DNA of 64,000 nt, from contig NZ_WFKM01000010.1 of assembly GCF_011007365.1 (NCBI RefSeq), forward strand, positions 1 to 64,000. Reading direction: 5' to 3'. Of this stretch, positions 47,029 through 55,705 are shown piece by piece (the first letter of the stretch is position 1; each line of letters begins with the position of its first letter). The DNA comes from Sphingobacterium sp. xlx-96 (GTDB taxonomy: Bacteria; Bacteroidota; Bacteroidia; Sphingobacteriales; Sphingobacteriaceae). The position numbers and the translations under genes were made by a program. Below the pieces are notes generated by a model. The model was not told the origin of the DNA and did not search any database. It was given only the letters and a program-made list of their open reading frames with translations.

Positions 47029-48516
47029 ATGAAGATGAAAACAATAAATCACCTAATTATCAAAAATAAGATAAAATCAGGCATTGGTTTTCTGATGATT
47101 ATTATACTAAGTTTAAGTACTTCTTGCGAAAAATACCTCGAAGTAGAACCGACGAATGTATTAGCCATCAAAACCTACGACGATGTCAAAGCACTTATGG
47201 GATCCTATCTCAAAGGCTTTGTAACCATGAACCATACTTTGGCTGGAACCACTATTCCTTACAAAAACAATACGGCAAAGATGGTCTTCCAGTTTTATAG
47301 TGACGACTTGGACTACGAGCGCTACTTAACCAATCCCTTTGGCCGGAATAACCGTGCGATATTTAATAACAGTCTGAACTGGCAAGAACCTACTTCTCCT
47401 GGTATTATATGGAAAGAATATTATAAGAATATCGGTTTTTTCAATACCATCCTCACCGAACTGGGACGTCTAAAGAATATCAGTCAGGATGAATACAATC
47501 TGATCGCTGGCGAAGCAAAGGTACTTCGAGCAAGATACCTATTTAAGCTGATGCAGTATTTCGCTCCTTATCAAGTAGCCGAACTGGGACTCCCGATAAA
47601 CCTGGACGCCGAAGCTGTCGGAAACTACGAGTCCAACCGTAAGACACAGGCCGAGACCTACAACATCATTATAGCCGAGCTCAATGAAGTATTGAACTAC
47701 AGCACAGCTCCCAAAGATAGCTATTCGATTTACTACGACAAAAAGATAATAAATGCTATACTTGCCCAGGTCTATCATTACAAAGGCGGTTCTGCAGCTG
47801 GTGTTAGCGGAGATTACGATCTAGCCATTGCCCACGCTAAGAAAGCCATGGAAGGCAGACAGCTGGAGACGCTTGACAACTACGACCCTATGTCGTCCTC
47901 GAGTGGGACAGGATTCTACAAAGATCAGCCATTTGCTCTGATGGTACATGTTTACTCCACTCCTAGCAAAGGATTACAAAGTATCATAGGTATCCCCATG
48001 TATGGAGCAAGTACAATTATGTATTCGACACAACAGCTTTATGAACTATACGATGAGAAGGATATACGCAAAACCTACTTTTTTAATGACAAGAAAGGTA
48101 TCACCAAGTTTGAGCACCCAGATTCCTATGGCCTTGACATGAACTTTATTTTCAGAATGGCAGAACTCCATCTTATTATAGCGGAGTCTTATGCGCGCAA
48201 AGGCGATGCTACTGAAGCTAAAAGCTGGTACGAAAATTTCATGAAAACTCGTGTACAAGACTATCAATATAAGGGCGAAGATGTATTAAGTGCAATCATG
48301 ACTGAACGCAGAAAAGAATTTTGCTTTGAAGATGACATGCGCTGGCTAGACCTGACCCGTACCCAAAAAGGATGGCAGCGAAAAGCATTAGACAAAAACG
48401 ACAACAGTATGTACACCTTAGCAGATGGAGATCACCGTTTTTGTTTTCCCATCCCATTAGAAGAGGAACTACAGTACAATAAAATCCAGCAGAATCCAGG
48501 TTGGGGCAATCTGTAA
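47029..48516 (+). CDS. SusD/RagB-family substrate-binding lipoprotein
   Basis: The 495-aa lipoprotein (lipobox SLSTSCEK) forms the lid of the SusCD complex at the cell surface. The family TPR helices appear in GEAKVLRARYLFKLMQYFAP, and the C-terminal RRKEFCFEDDMRWLDLTRT is the SusD signature. It starts 25 nt after susC; its stop overlaps the open frame of the next gene. The substrate is unknown; the presence of protease-fold and thioredoxin proteins rather than glycosidases suggests a peptide or protein ligand. Confidence 0.93.
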   Translation: MKMKTINHLIIKNKIKSGIGFLMIIILSLSTSCEKYLEVEPTNVLAIKTYDDVKALMGSYLKGFVTMNHTLAGTTIPYKNNTAKMVFQFYSDDLDYERYLTNPFGRNNRAIFNNSLNWQEPTSPGIIWKEYYKNIGFFNTILTELGRLKNISQDEYNLIAGEAKVLRARYLFKLMQYFAPYQVAELGLPINLDAEAVGNYESNRKTQAETYNIIIAELNEVLNYSTAPKDSYSIYYDKKIINAILAQVYHYKGGSAAGVSGDYDLAIAHAKKAMEGRQLETLDNYDPMSSSSGTGFYKDQPFALMVHVYSTPSKGLQSIIGIPMYGASTIMYSTQQLYELYDEKDIRKTYFFNDKKGITKFEHPDSYGLDMNFIFRMAELHLIIAESYARKGDATEAKSWYENFMKTRVQDYQYKGEDVLSAIMTERRKEFCFEDDMRWLDLTRTQKGWQRKALDKNDNSMYTLADGDHRFCFPIPLEEELQYNKIQQNPGWGNL

Positions 48517-48554
48517 ATCAAATTTGTATGTACACTATTTTTAATTTAGAAAAC

Positions 48555-49730
48555 ATGAAAAAAATTGCCACGTTCATCGTGCTCGCCACAACATTATATT
48601 CCTGTAAGAAAGAGGCTTTCACCTCATACCTCGAATCGGCAGGACCAGAAAAGATCATCGAAGTACAGTTACATCCCAACTCTCCCGTCCTGATCGCCGA
48701 TGGTCAGGCTGCACTTACATTCAAAGTAAAAGCTTTTATGGAGATTATCGATAGTGAAGGTAAAAAAGATACCGTAGCCTTTAACATCGACAAGCTAAAA
48801 CCCGAACAAATCGAGATCACTAGTTCAAAAAATGAGCGTATCGAAGGGACAGTTTACAAAACCAGTCAAATAGACAATGGATCCATCAGCTTTACGGCCA
48901 ACATTGGTAGTATAACAAGTAAGCCCGTAGCCGTAAAATTGGTCAATAAACCCACGAACAATTTTACGAACATCACTGTACCCATCAATTTTCACATATT
49001 GCATACACCTGCGCAAATGGATATGGCCAATGGTATTTCCACAGAATTTTTACAGGGAATGGTCGATCGGCTGAACAAGGTATTTTCCAATACTCATTCC
49101 CCAAATCCTGTTGGTGTCGATTCTAAAATAAAATTTGTCCTCAAACAACGGATTGTTAAAAATGTGGGTGTACTGACTCCGCCTGAGGTAAATAAGTATA
49201 TTCTGACAAATTCTGTCACAGAACCACTGAAAACCCTTAATGTCTGGTTGTGCAACACCAATACATCGACATACACTACACTACCTGCTTACAAGAGCAA
49301 TACTACAGCCACTATTGAAGGGCTAAACTTGACCTATTCAGCAGATCCGTCAAAAATCACTTTTACCAATCCAATTCAGGCAGGTATTATGTTAAATATT
49401 AATAATATCTTTAATATCGCAGGTGGCGAAAGCCCACGTATTGAAAATGTTATAGGACAGTTTTTTGGTCTTTTACCGACCAAACAAAGCGGGGCAACAC
49501 TCCCTGTTGGCAAAGAAGATGTAGATTTCTGCAGCGATACCTATACCTACCAGGTTTCGTCCATCAGACCTGAGAAATGGACGGTTACTTCGGCCAGTAG
49601 CCCTACTAAAATCTATTACGACTCCTTCAATATTATGGACGAGACGACTGCCTCTTCTACGGTCAGTTACGAGCAGGTATTACGCATCCGTAAAGTCATT
49701 GCAAACTGCCCATTACGACAATTTAATTAA
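48555..49730 (+). CDS. pappalysin-like metalloprotease-family lipoprotein lacking the zinc site
   Basis: The 391-aa lipoprotein (ATG 48555, lipobox TTLYSC) has an N-terminal Ig-like part (about 25-140) and a C-terminal domain like the Bacteroidota zinc-dependent metalloproteinase lipoproteins: NITVPINFHILHT, DFCSDTYTY, the Met-turn FNIMD and EQVLRIRKVIANCP. The HExGHxxGLxHT zinc motif is replaced by NVIGQFFGLLPT: Asn298, Val299, Gln302 and Pro308 stand where His, Glu, His and His should be, while the glycines and leucines stay. It should therefore be inactive and may bind a peptide substrate or its processed ligand for the SusCD pair. Confidence 0.85.
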   Translation: MKKIATFIVLATTLYSCKKEAFTSYLESAGPEKIIEVQLHPNSPVLIADGQAALTFKVKAFMEIIDSEGKKDTVAFNIDKLKPEQIEITSSKNERIEGTVYKTSQIDNGSISFTANIGSITSKPVAVKLVNKPTNNFTNITVPINFHILHTPAQMDMANGISTEFLQGMVDRLNKVFSNTHSPNPVGVDSKIKFVLKQRIVKNVGVLTPPEVNKYILTNSVTEPLKTLNVWLCNTNTSTYTTLPAYKSNTTATIEGLNLTYSADPSKITFTNPIQAGIMLNINNIFNIAGGESPRIENVIGQFFGLLPTKQSGATLPVGKEDVDFCSDTYTYQVSSIRPEKWTVTSASSPTKIYYDSFNIMDETTASSTVSYEQVLRIRKVIANCPLRQFN

Positions 49731-49741
49731 ACAGACTATTC

Positions 49742-51976
49742 ATGAATTTAATACATAGACTATTAACGATATGCTTTTTTATTATGGCATGTAGCACAGT
49801 GCTACATGCCCAAAAGCCGAGCAAGTCTGTCGATAAGCAGTGGATCACCATTTTAGACCAAGCCAAGCGAGAGCGCAAATTGATCCTTATCGATTTCTAT
49901 ACTTCTTGGTGCGGTCCCTGCAAAATGATGGATGCCCATGTCTTTCCAGATCCTACGGTCAGCAAGACATTACAGGATCATTATGTTGTGGTCAAGCTCG
50001 ACGCCGAGAAAGATGCGTTGGGCAAAGTGCTGGCTGCGCGGTATATCATCCGTTCGTATCCTACATTTCTTATAATAGAGCCTTCTTTCAGAGTCCACCG
50101 TATGGATGCGGGATACAAAGATGCTCCACTTTTTAATCAATGGCTGCTCGATGCCGTCCAACAACCGCAACAGTACCTGTCTGGATTCTCTCTCAAGAAA
50201 TACGTAAACTATCCCGACTTTTATCTCCGGTCATTCGGACCTAAAAGTGAGCAAGAAAAAGCTGATTCCACAACTGTCCAAAAATACCTAGACCGACAAA
50301 AAGACCTATTTTCCGAGACCTCATGGGCCGTGCTACGAACCTACGAGATACCACCTAAATACCTAAAACACTTCAAAGAAAATTACGGTATTTATAAGAA
50401 CAAATTTGGTAGTTCACTGGAGTCCAAGATGGCATATGCCTTATTTCCCGATCTCCAAGCAGCGATTACAGCCAAGAATGTCGATGCATTTGTAGACGTG
50501 CTCAACCAGATCCCCAAGTATTTTGACAAACCGGGTGCACAGCAGTCCACCTATCTCTTCAACATTCCGCGCGAACAAGATTTTTACAAGATGAAAGTTA
50601 ACTTTCTGGATACCTGTCAGTATATCGATACAAAGATACGCCTTTCATCCGCTATGGGACTTTTGATACAAGAGGGGCTTCAGCCCGAGCTACAGCGTAA
50701 AGTAACATCATGGGTCGTGAACTATCCGCAGATCGAAAGTTCGAAGGATTTCGGTAACCTGTTTACACTCGCTTTGGCTTACCATTATCTAGGTGATCCG
50801 GACAAGATGCGTACAGCATTCCATAAAGCCAAGGAACTAACCACAGAACAAGATAAGGACATCGTTACATTCATGAGTGGCATTATGATGCCCGAAAACA
50901 AATATCAGCTCAAAGGACAGTTCAGAGATACCACCGTTTCGGGTAAGGTCTATATGAGTTTTTACCAAGATGGTAAATTACAGAACGATACCACAGCAGT
51001 AAAAAAAGGACTTTTTATATTTTCGGGTGTCACCGAGGGGGTACAACAGGCCTATCTGCGATTCCAATCGGATCTTGTAAAAGGAGGATCGTCCAAAGGT
51101 GTAGATGCAAGATCCCTTTACCTAGACCGAGGAACAGTGACCTTAACGATCGAAGATTCTATAAGCACCGCCCACATTAGCGGTGCCCGGATCAATGCTG
51201 AATACAACCGTTACAAAAACATTCTAGCCCCTTACGAACAAAAACTGCAGGAACTTCAAGCGACCTACCGAAAACTTTCTTCTGATCAAAAGAAAGATAA
51301 GGTACTAATCTCAACTTTAGAGGTTAAAATCCAAAACATCAAACAGGACAAAGAAGGTGCGCAGATAAGGTATATCAACATGAATCCAAATTCATTTTTC
51401 TCTCTTCAGGCTATAGAAGATATTGCCGGCTATCGGATAGATATCGCCAAGATACAGCCATTGATAGACATACTATCACCTTCTCTTCGAGAATCTAAAG
51501 CCGCACAGGCACTGACACAGGCTATTGCAGCTACAAAAGCGACAGCGGTAGGCCAACGCGCTCCAGAATTTACGCTTTATGATTGCAATAATAAACAATT
51601 GAGCTTAGCCGATTATGCCGGGAGCTATGTCCTAATAGATTTTTGGGCATCTTGGTGTGGTCCATGCCGTGCCGAGAACCCTACACTGGTCAAAGCGTAC
51701 GATAAGTACAAAAACAACAACTTTACGATCATCGGTATCTCGATAGACAACGAAAAAGACCGGGACAAATGGCTCAAAGCTATAAAAAACGATAAAATGA
51801 GCTGGCCTCAACTTATTGATTCGGCTCCTACATCCCCAAATAATACCGCAGACAAATATGCTGTTAAAGCCATTCCATCCAATTACCTTATCGCGCCAGA
51901 CGGTACGATAATTGCTAAAAACCTGCGTGGCGAAGCAGTAGAACACGAACTAGAAAAGGTGATGCAAAAAAAGTAA
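49742..51976 (+). CDS. periplasmic protein with two thioredoxin domains (TlpA-like)
   Basis: The 744-aa protein has a signal peptide (ending LHAQ), an N-terminal thioredoxin domain with Cys57-Gly-Pro-Cys60 (YTSWCGPCK), a helical middle, a DUF4369-like beta domain (about 390-480), a coiled segment, and a C-terminal TlpA/ResA-like domain with Cys639-Gly-Pro-Cys642 (FWASWCGPCR). Two redox sites in one chain suggest internal electron relay or reduction of disulfides in imported peptides. It is the last gene of the SusCD operon, 11 nt after the pseudoprotease. Confidence 0.9.
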   Translation: MNLIHRLLTICFFIMACSTVLHAQKPSKSVDKQWITILDQAKRERKLILIDFYTSWCGPCKMMDAHVFPDPTVSKTLQDHYVVVKLDAEKDALGKVLAARYIIRSYPTFLIIEPSFRVHRMDAGYKDAPLFNQWLLDAVQQPQQYLSGFSLKKYVNYPDFYLRSFGPKSEQEKADSTTVQKYLDRQKDLFSETSWAVLRTYEIPPKYLKHFKENYGIYKNKFGSSLESKMAYALFPDLQAAITAKNVDAFVDVLNQIPKYFDKPGAQQSTYLFNIPREQDFYKMKVNFLDTCQYIDTKIRLSSAMGLLIQEGLQPELQRKVTSWVVNYPQIESSKDFGNLFTLALAYHYLGDPDKMRTAFHKAKELTTEQDKDIVTFMSGIMMPENKYQLKGQFRDTTVSGKVYMSFYQDGKLQNDTTAVKKGLFIFSGVTEGVQQAYLRFQSDLVKGGSSKGVDARSLYLDRGTVTLTIEDSISTAHISGARINAEYNRYKNILAPYEQKLQELQATYRKLSSDQKKDKVLISTLEVKIQNIKQDKEGAQIRYINMNPNSFFSLQAIEDIAGYRIDIAKIQPLIDILSPSLRESKAAQALTQAIAATKATAVGQRAPEFTLYDCNNKQLSLADYAGSYVLIDFWASWCGPCRAENPTLVKAYDKYKNNNFTIIGISIDNEKDRDKWLKAIKNDKMSWPQLIDSAPTSPNNTADKYAVKAIPSNYLIAPDGTIIAKNLRGEAVEHELEKVMQKK

Positions 51977-51988
51977 AACCTTCTAAAA

Positions 51989-52020
51989 AAGGCCGTATCA
52001 ACCATGTACGATACGGCCTT
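51989..52020 (+). terminator. hairpin terminator of the SusCD operon
   Basis: AAGGCCGTATC (51989-51999) and GATACGGCCTT (52010-52020) form a perfect 11-bp stem with a 10-nt loop, preceded by an A-run. It lies 13 nt after the stop codon. Confidence 0.85.
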
Positions 52021-52072
52021 ATTGTTCGAATCGATCCCCTAATCTCCTCTACTTTCTCTACGACTACAAGTG

Positions 52073-52187
52073 CCACTGGCAAGACCAACAAATCGAATTT
52101 TTCATTCTTTATTTTCGATTCGATATTAGATAAATTAGCATTTTTATTACGCCAAACAACTGCATATTGAAAGAATCCGACGCTCAT
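52073..52187 (-). pseudogene. N-terminal remnant of a nitrilase-superfamily gene
   Basis: From ATG 52187 the minus strand reads VGFFQYAVVWRNKNANL then IKNEKFDLLVLPV, which matches the start of carbon-nitrogen hydrolases (Q-D-hydrophobic-W-E...ANL...DLIVLPE). The similarity ends after about 38 residues where the catalytic Glu should come (LPVAL instead of LPEMF), and the frame then runs across the SusCD terminator. The gene was lost except for this stub. Confidence 0.55.
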
Positions 52188-52342
52188 ACATTATTCATTC
52201 AAAGAAGGAAATGGGATAAAACTAATATTATTTATGCTATTATAACAATATTTCCCCATGTTAGCGCTGTCTATAGCTCCACTTTCCAAAGAGGCGTTAT
52301 AAAAAAAGTCAACTTCTACATCTAGTGCAGAATATCAATGCC

Positions 52343-52361
52343 CTTATCCGCAACGGATAAG
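52343..52361. other. perfect 8-bp hairpin in the gap before azurin
   Basis: CTTATCCG-CAA-CGGATAAG is a perfect stem with a 3-nt loop and no T-run. Apart from this and the promoter at 52483-52528, the stretch 52188-52601 shows no gene. Confidence 0.45.
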
Positions 52362-52482
52362 AAACCACACTATTCGAAGATTACTTTAAACTCTCTTGCA
52401 TTTCAACATTGAGAGCATTTACTAGTTACACTGATTGGAGATCTAATCCATCTATCCGAAATTCATAAAAAAATTCTTTGCT

Positions 52483-52528
52483 TTATGATTGAGGTCATAA
52501 TAGAGTTAGATGCACACAACTAACTTTG
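52483..52528 (+). promoter_or_regulatory. Crp/Fnr-type site and -7 box of the azurin gene
   Basis: TTATGA-TTGAGG-TCATAA (52483-52500) is a 6-6-6 palindrome centred 36.5 nt before the final G of TAACTTTG (52521-52528), a perfect -7 box. This puts the site near -41.5, the class II activator position. No -33 box is obvious, as expected for an activator-dependent promoter. The same motif and spacing occur before nirK and norC. Confidence 0.75.
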
Positions 52529-52601
52529 TACTATATCTAGCTTCAAAAAAAGAAGCTTTGTCAATTTTAAGGAGTACATTAAAACCCAACAATTAATTCC
52601 A

Positions 52602-53129
52602 ATGAAAAAAACAATTTTAACAGTCGCAACCTTAGCTTTGCTTTTCACAGCTTGCAACAATGCCACGAAAAATGAAGAGACTGCAACCCAGGAAAGTACA
52701 CCAACAGAAAGCACTGAGAGTACCGAAAGCGCCACACCTGCAGACGCGGGTAGCATTGCAACTGTAGCAATCTCGGGTGGGGATGACATGAAGTTTGACA
52801 AAACCGAAATCTTAGTAAAAGAAGGACAAACCGTAAAACTAACTTTAACCCATAGTGGCAAAGCCCCAGTTACTGGTATGGGGCATAATTTTGTCCTATT
52901 AGCAGCCGGTACAGACGCCACGAAATTTGCTGCTGAAGCCGTAGCAGCAAAAGACAACGACTATATCCCTGCATCGATGCAAAGCGATGTGATCGCTCAC
53001 ACCAAAACCATTGGTGGAGGAGAGACTACAGAAATAGAATTTGTTGCTCCTCCCAAAGGAACATATACTTTCTTATGTTCTTTTCCGGGGCACGCCGCGA
53101 TTATGAAAGGAAATTTTATTGTTGAATAG
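52602..53129 (+). CDS. azurin-like blue copper lipoprotein
   Basis: The 175-aa protein has a lipobox (LLFTAC, Cys18), a Thr/Ser/Glu-rich linker (about 20-48) and an azurin domain with the type 1 copper ligands His95 (MGHNF), Cys159 (FLCSFPGH), His164 and Met168. It would carry electrons in the periplasm, most likely to the copper nitrite reductase and possibly to NorC. Its promoter shares the Crp/Fnr-like site of the nir and nor operons. It ends in a strong terminator. Confidence 0.92.
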   Translation: MKKTILTVATLALLFTACNNATKNEETATQESTPTESTESTESATPADAGSIATVAISGGDDMKFDKTEILVKEGQTVKLTLTHSGKAPVTGMGHNFVLLAAGTDATKFAAEAVAAKDNDYIPASMQSDVIAHTKTIGGGETTEIEFVAPPKGTYTFLCSFPGHAAIMKGNFIVE

Positions 53130-53136
53130 ACAGATA

Positions 53137-53168
53137 CTTACCGTGTTTTGAAACATAAACACGGTAAG
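53137..53168 (+). terminator. hairpin terminator after azurin
   Basis: CTTACCGTGTTT (53137-53148) and AAACACGGTAAG (53157-53168) form a 12-bp perfect stem with an 8-nt loop, 7 nt after the stop. Confidence 0.8.
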
Positions 53169-53192
53169 TCCCTCCATTAGAAGATTCGTACC

Positions 53193-53786
53193 GTGCAAAT
53201 AAACCAAGATATTTTAATAACATATGGCGGTATCGCCAAGAAAATCAAGAAGAACGAATACCTATTTTGGGAAGGAGATCCGGCCTATCATTACTATCAA
53301 CTTGTTGAGGGAAATGTAAAATTATACTCGACCAATGAGTCCGATAAAGAGCTCGTGCAAGGAACATTCACTGACGGACAAAGTTTCGGTGAACCCCCAT
53401 TGCTTTTAGGTTTGCCCTATCCTTGCACCGCTCAAGCAACCAAAGATAGTATCATCATTAGGCTTCGCAGAGAAACCTTTTTTAATATTCTGCATGACTT
53501 CCCCGAAATAAAGGAAAATTTTCTATATACCTTTGCCGAACGTATCTACACCAAGGCCTCATTTGCACAAATATGGCTCGCTCGGACACCGGAAGAAAAA
53601 ATAATTCGTATCCTTACGATCATAAAAGAACGCGATAATCTGAACAATAATTGCCCAATACCTTATACCAGACAAGAAATCGCCCATTTTACTGGCCTAC
53701 GTACCGAAACCGTAATCCGTACATTGAGACGAATGTCCGAAGAGGGCAAAATCGTTATCAAAAAGCATAAGTTATTTTATAACTAA
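53193..53786 (+). CDS. Crp/Fnr-family regulator, probable denitrification activator
   Basis: The 197-aa protein (GTG start at 53193) has a cyclic-nucleotide-binding-like beta roll (LFWEGDPAYHYYQLVEGNVK, QGTFTDGQSFGEPPLLLGLP), a long dimer helix and a Crp-type winged HTH (YTRQEIAHFTGLRTETVIRT). The N-terminal cysteine cluster of FNR is absent, so it is not an Fe-S oxygen sensor of that type; NnrR/DNR-like NO sensing through heme would fit. It sits in the centre of the denitrification genes, whose three promoters share a Crp/Fnr-like palindrome. Confidence 0.88.
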   Translation: MQINQDILITYGGIAKKIKKNEYLFWEGDPAYHYYQLVEGNVKLYSTNESDKELVQGTFTDGQSFGEPPLLLGLPYPCTAQATKDSIIIRLRRETFFNILHDFPEIKENFLYTFAERIYTKASFAQIWLARTPEEKIIRILTIIKERDNLNNNCPIPYTRQEIAHFTGLRTETVIRTLRRMSEEGKIVIKKHKLFYN

Positions 53787-53788
53787 CG

Positions 53789-54154
53789 CTATATCTTTTG
53801 TTGCATTATTCCTGCAATACCCCTTGCATGTAACTTTATCTTTTGACAGTTCGCCCCCTCGAAAAGACTATCGACAGTATCAAAAAAAAGGCTTTCCCAT
53901 TTTCTAAAATGTGTATCTTCTGTCTTTCGTATTGCATTTATCCGCTTGTGTGTCTCTAGCGGATTACCCCCATAGTCACCTGTATAAAACAGTATATTTT
54001 CCCAAAAATCACACATCAACGCATTGTGCTTATCCCAATCGACCTGCACCACCTCTGTAAAGAATGAATTAATAATAGGTTCAGCCCTCACCTTTTCATA
54101 AAACTGTGTCACCACCAGTTCAATATCCCCTCGGTTTAGAATATCTCGTTTCAT
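53789..54154 (-). CDS. group III truncated hemoglobin
   Basis: The 121-aa 2/2 globin shows the group III pattern: FYEKVRAEPIINSFF, WDKHNALMCDFWENILFYTG, and proximal His82 in THFRKWESLFFDTVDSLF. It probably binds or detoxifies NO produced by the nitrite reductase. It is the last gene of the nirK operon, 62 nt after the SCO gene, and its stop lies 2 nt from that of the convergent Crp/Fnr gene. Confidence 0.87.
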   Translation of the reverse strand: MKRDILNRGDIELVVTQFYEKVRAEPIINSFFTEVVQVDWDKHNALMCDFWENILFYTGDYGGNPLETHKRINAIRKTEDTHFRKWESLFFDTVDSLFEGANCQKIKLHARGIAGIMQQKI

Positions 54155-54216
54155 ATGTAAATCATTTGTTTTCTAAGGTTATAAATGAACAACCATCTCA
54201 TCTGTTATAAAGTCCG

Positions 54217-54798
54217 TTACAGCTCTCCTTTAACAGTTTTGCTCACGACTGTTACAACCTTGTCTACATCTATTTCTAATCCCTCTTCTTGCTTCACTAA
54301 TTCTCCTGAAGAATCGAATACTGAAATAATATTAGAATGTGAAAAATCGATTGGCGAAATCTGCTTGTACTTCATTGATAGTACATTTGCAAACTCCTGT
54401 GTATTATCTTCGTCCGATGTCAGGAATACCCATTGCGAGGCATACATATCGTTAGCAATTGCAAACTTCTTTAGGTGTTCCGGTGTATCCGTCTTCGGGT
54501 CTATCGATACCAATACCAAAGAAACATCGTCAATCATCGATCTATCAATCTTCTCATCGATCTGCTTCATCTTCGAAACCAAGATAGGACAAGCTGTCTT
54601 ACAAGAGGTGTAAATCATAACCACCACCAGCGTCTTACCCTTGAGATCCTTAAGCTGTAAACACACATCATTTTGATTTTTCCATTCCGAGGTCAGATTG
54701 AAAATAGAACTTGAAGATTGTTCCTTGCTCTCGCTATTGGTACAGGCCGTAAGCAATAAAACAGAAAGTAATATAAATATCGTTTGCTTCATCATCAT
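54217..54798 (-). CDS. SCO1/SenC-family copper chaperone lipoprotein
   Basis: The 193-aa lipoprotein (lipobox LLLTAC) has a thioredoxin-like SCO fold with the copper-binding CxxxC (TSCKTACP) and the later histidine (DFSHSN). SCO proteins deliver copper or reduce cysteines of copper sites. Placed between the NirV-like gene and the globin in the nirK operon, it probably helps load copper into NirK. It follows the NirV-like gene by 19 nt. Confidence 0.9.
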   Translation of the reverse strand: MMMKQTIFILLSVLLLTACTNSESKEQSSSSIFNLTSEWKNQNDVCLQLKDLKGKTLVVVMIYTSCKTACPILVSKMKQIDEKIDRSMIDDVSLVLVSIDPKTDTPEHLKKFAIANDMYASQWVFLTSDEDNTQEFANVLSMKYKQISPIDFSHSNIISVFDSSGELVKQEEGLEIDVDKVVTVVSKTVKGEL

Positions 54799-54817
54799 TA
54801 TTTTATCATGTTATTAG

Positions 54818-55678
54818 TCATTCCACATTTACGATCGGAGCTAATATCGTGTCCTTGGCACATCGGAATCCAAGGTTAGCGATAGCGTAGTTTGCCTTTA
54901 CCGAAGTACGCATAGCAAAACGCATAAATGCCGCATAGTTAGAGACATCAGTAGCACTTGTTGCTCCTGCCGCACAGAATAGGCTTCCTCCCTCTATCGC
55001 ACCTGTCCTAGAATCACCGACACTCAATATGGAATTGAAATCATCGGTCCACTCCCAGATCAAATCAAACATATCATAGACCCCCCAATAGTTTGGCACC
55101 CCCTTCTTCACGGACTGGTACTGTCTATTTTTAACTAGATATAAGTCTATAATCCCCGTAGAATATTCTTTTTTACCTCTCGCATTAGGCGTGTCCGTAT
55201 CGGCCATCGCTATAAACTCCCACTCGTCCAACTTGGGCAATCGCTTGCCCACACTCTTAGCGAACGCCTTGGCGGCGAACCACGAAACATAGCACACCGG
55301 AGCATCAGGTTTGGCTCCTTTAGGTAGTTCCAGATCAGAAGGCCATTTGGTCAGGTAAGCTGTATCCGCATAAATCTTCATCACCTGTGATTTTCTCCAC
55401 TTCGGGTTAACCGTTACAAAATCTAAAAACTCCTGATTTGTAACAGCCCGTTCATCGATCAGAAATGGAGGAACTTTAACTCTGTTGGTATCAATTGCTC
55501 CGTAAAAAGGCAAGTATTCCCCACCGGGAATATAGCGCATATTCACGGTGGGGGTTATTGGCAATATTGTCGCAGTCTGATCTGATCGCAGCTCAGCATC
55601 TACCGTGTGCGAACTATCCTTCCTACCACAAGAAGACAAGCCAAGGATAAAGCAGAAAAACAAAACGCGGTTAGTCAT
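54818..55678 (-). CDS. nirV: SUMF1/formylglycine-enzyme-like lipoprotein (NirV-like)
   Basis: The 286-aa lipoprotein (lipobox LGLSSCGR) belongs to the FGE-sulfatase/SUMF1 fold: MRYIPGGEYLPFYG, LIDERAVTNQEFLDFV, APVCYVSWFAAKAFAKSVGK and RLPKLDEWEFIA, and NLGFRCAK at the end. Genes of this fold next to nirK are called nirV and have no proven function. It starts 27 nt after nirK. The lipid anchor matches the lipid-anchored NirK. Confidence 0.87.
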   Translation of the reverse strand: MTNRVLFFCFILGLSSCGRKDSSHTVDAELRSDQTATILPITPTVNMRYIPGGEYLPFYGAIDTNRVKVPPFLIDERAVTNQEFLDFVTVNPKWRKSQVMKIYADTAYLTKWPSDLELPKGAKPDAPVCYVSWFAAKAFAKSVGKRLPKLDEWEFIAMADTDTPNARGKKEYSTGIIDLYLVKNRQYQSVKKGVPNYWGVYDMFDLIWEWTDDFNSILSVGDSRTGAIEGGSLFCAAGATSATDVSNYAAFMRFAMRTSVKANYAIANLGFRCAKDTILAPIVNVE

Positions 55679-55705
55679 TTTATACGGCGATCTATGATAA
55701 GCTAA

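Noticed and set aside
52520..52957. 145-aa minus-strand frame opposite azurin
   Set aside because: Complete overlap with the azurin gene, whose copper ligands and promoter are clear.
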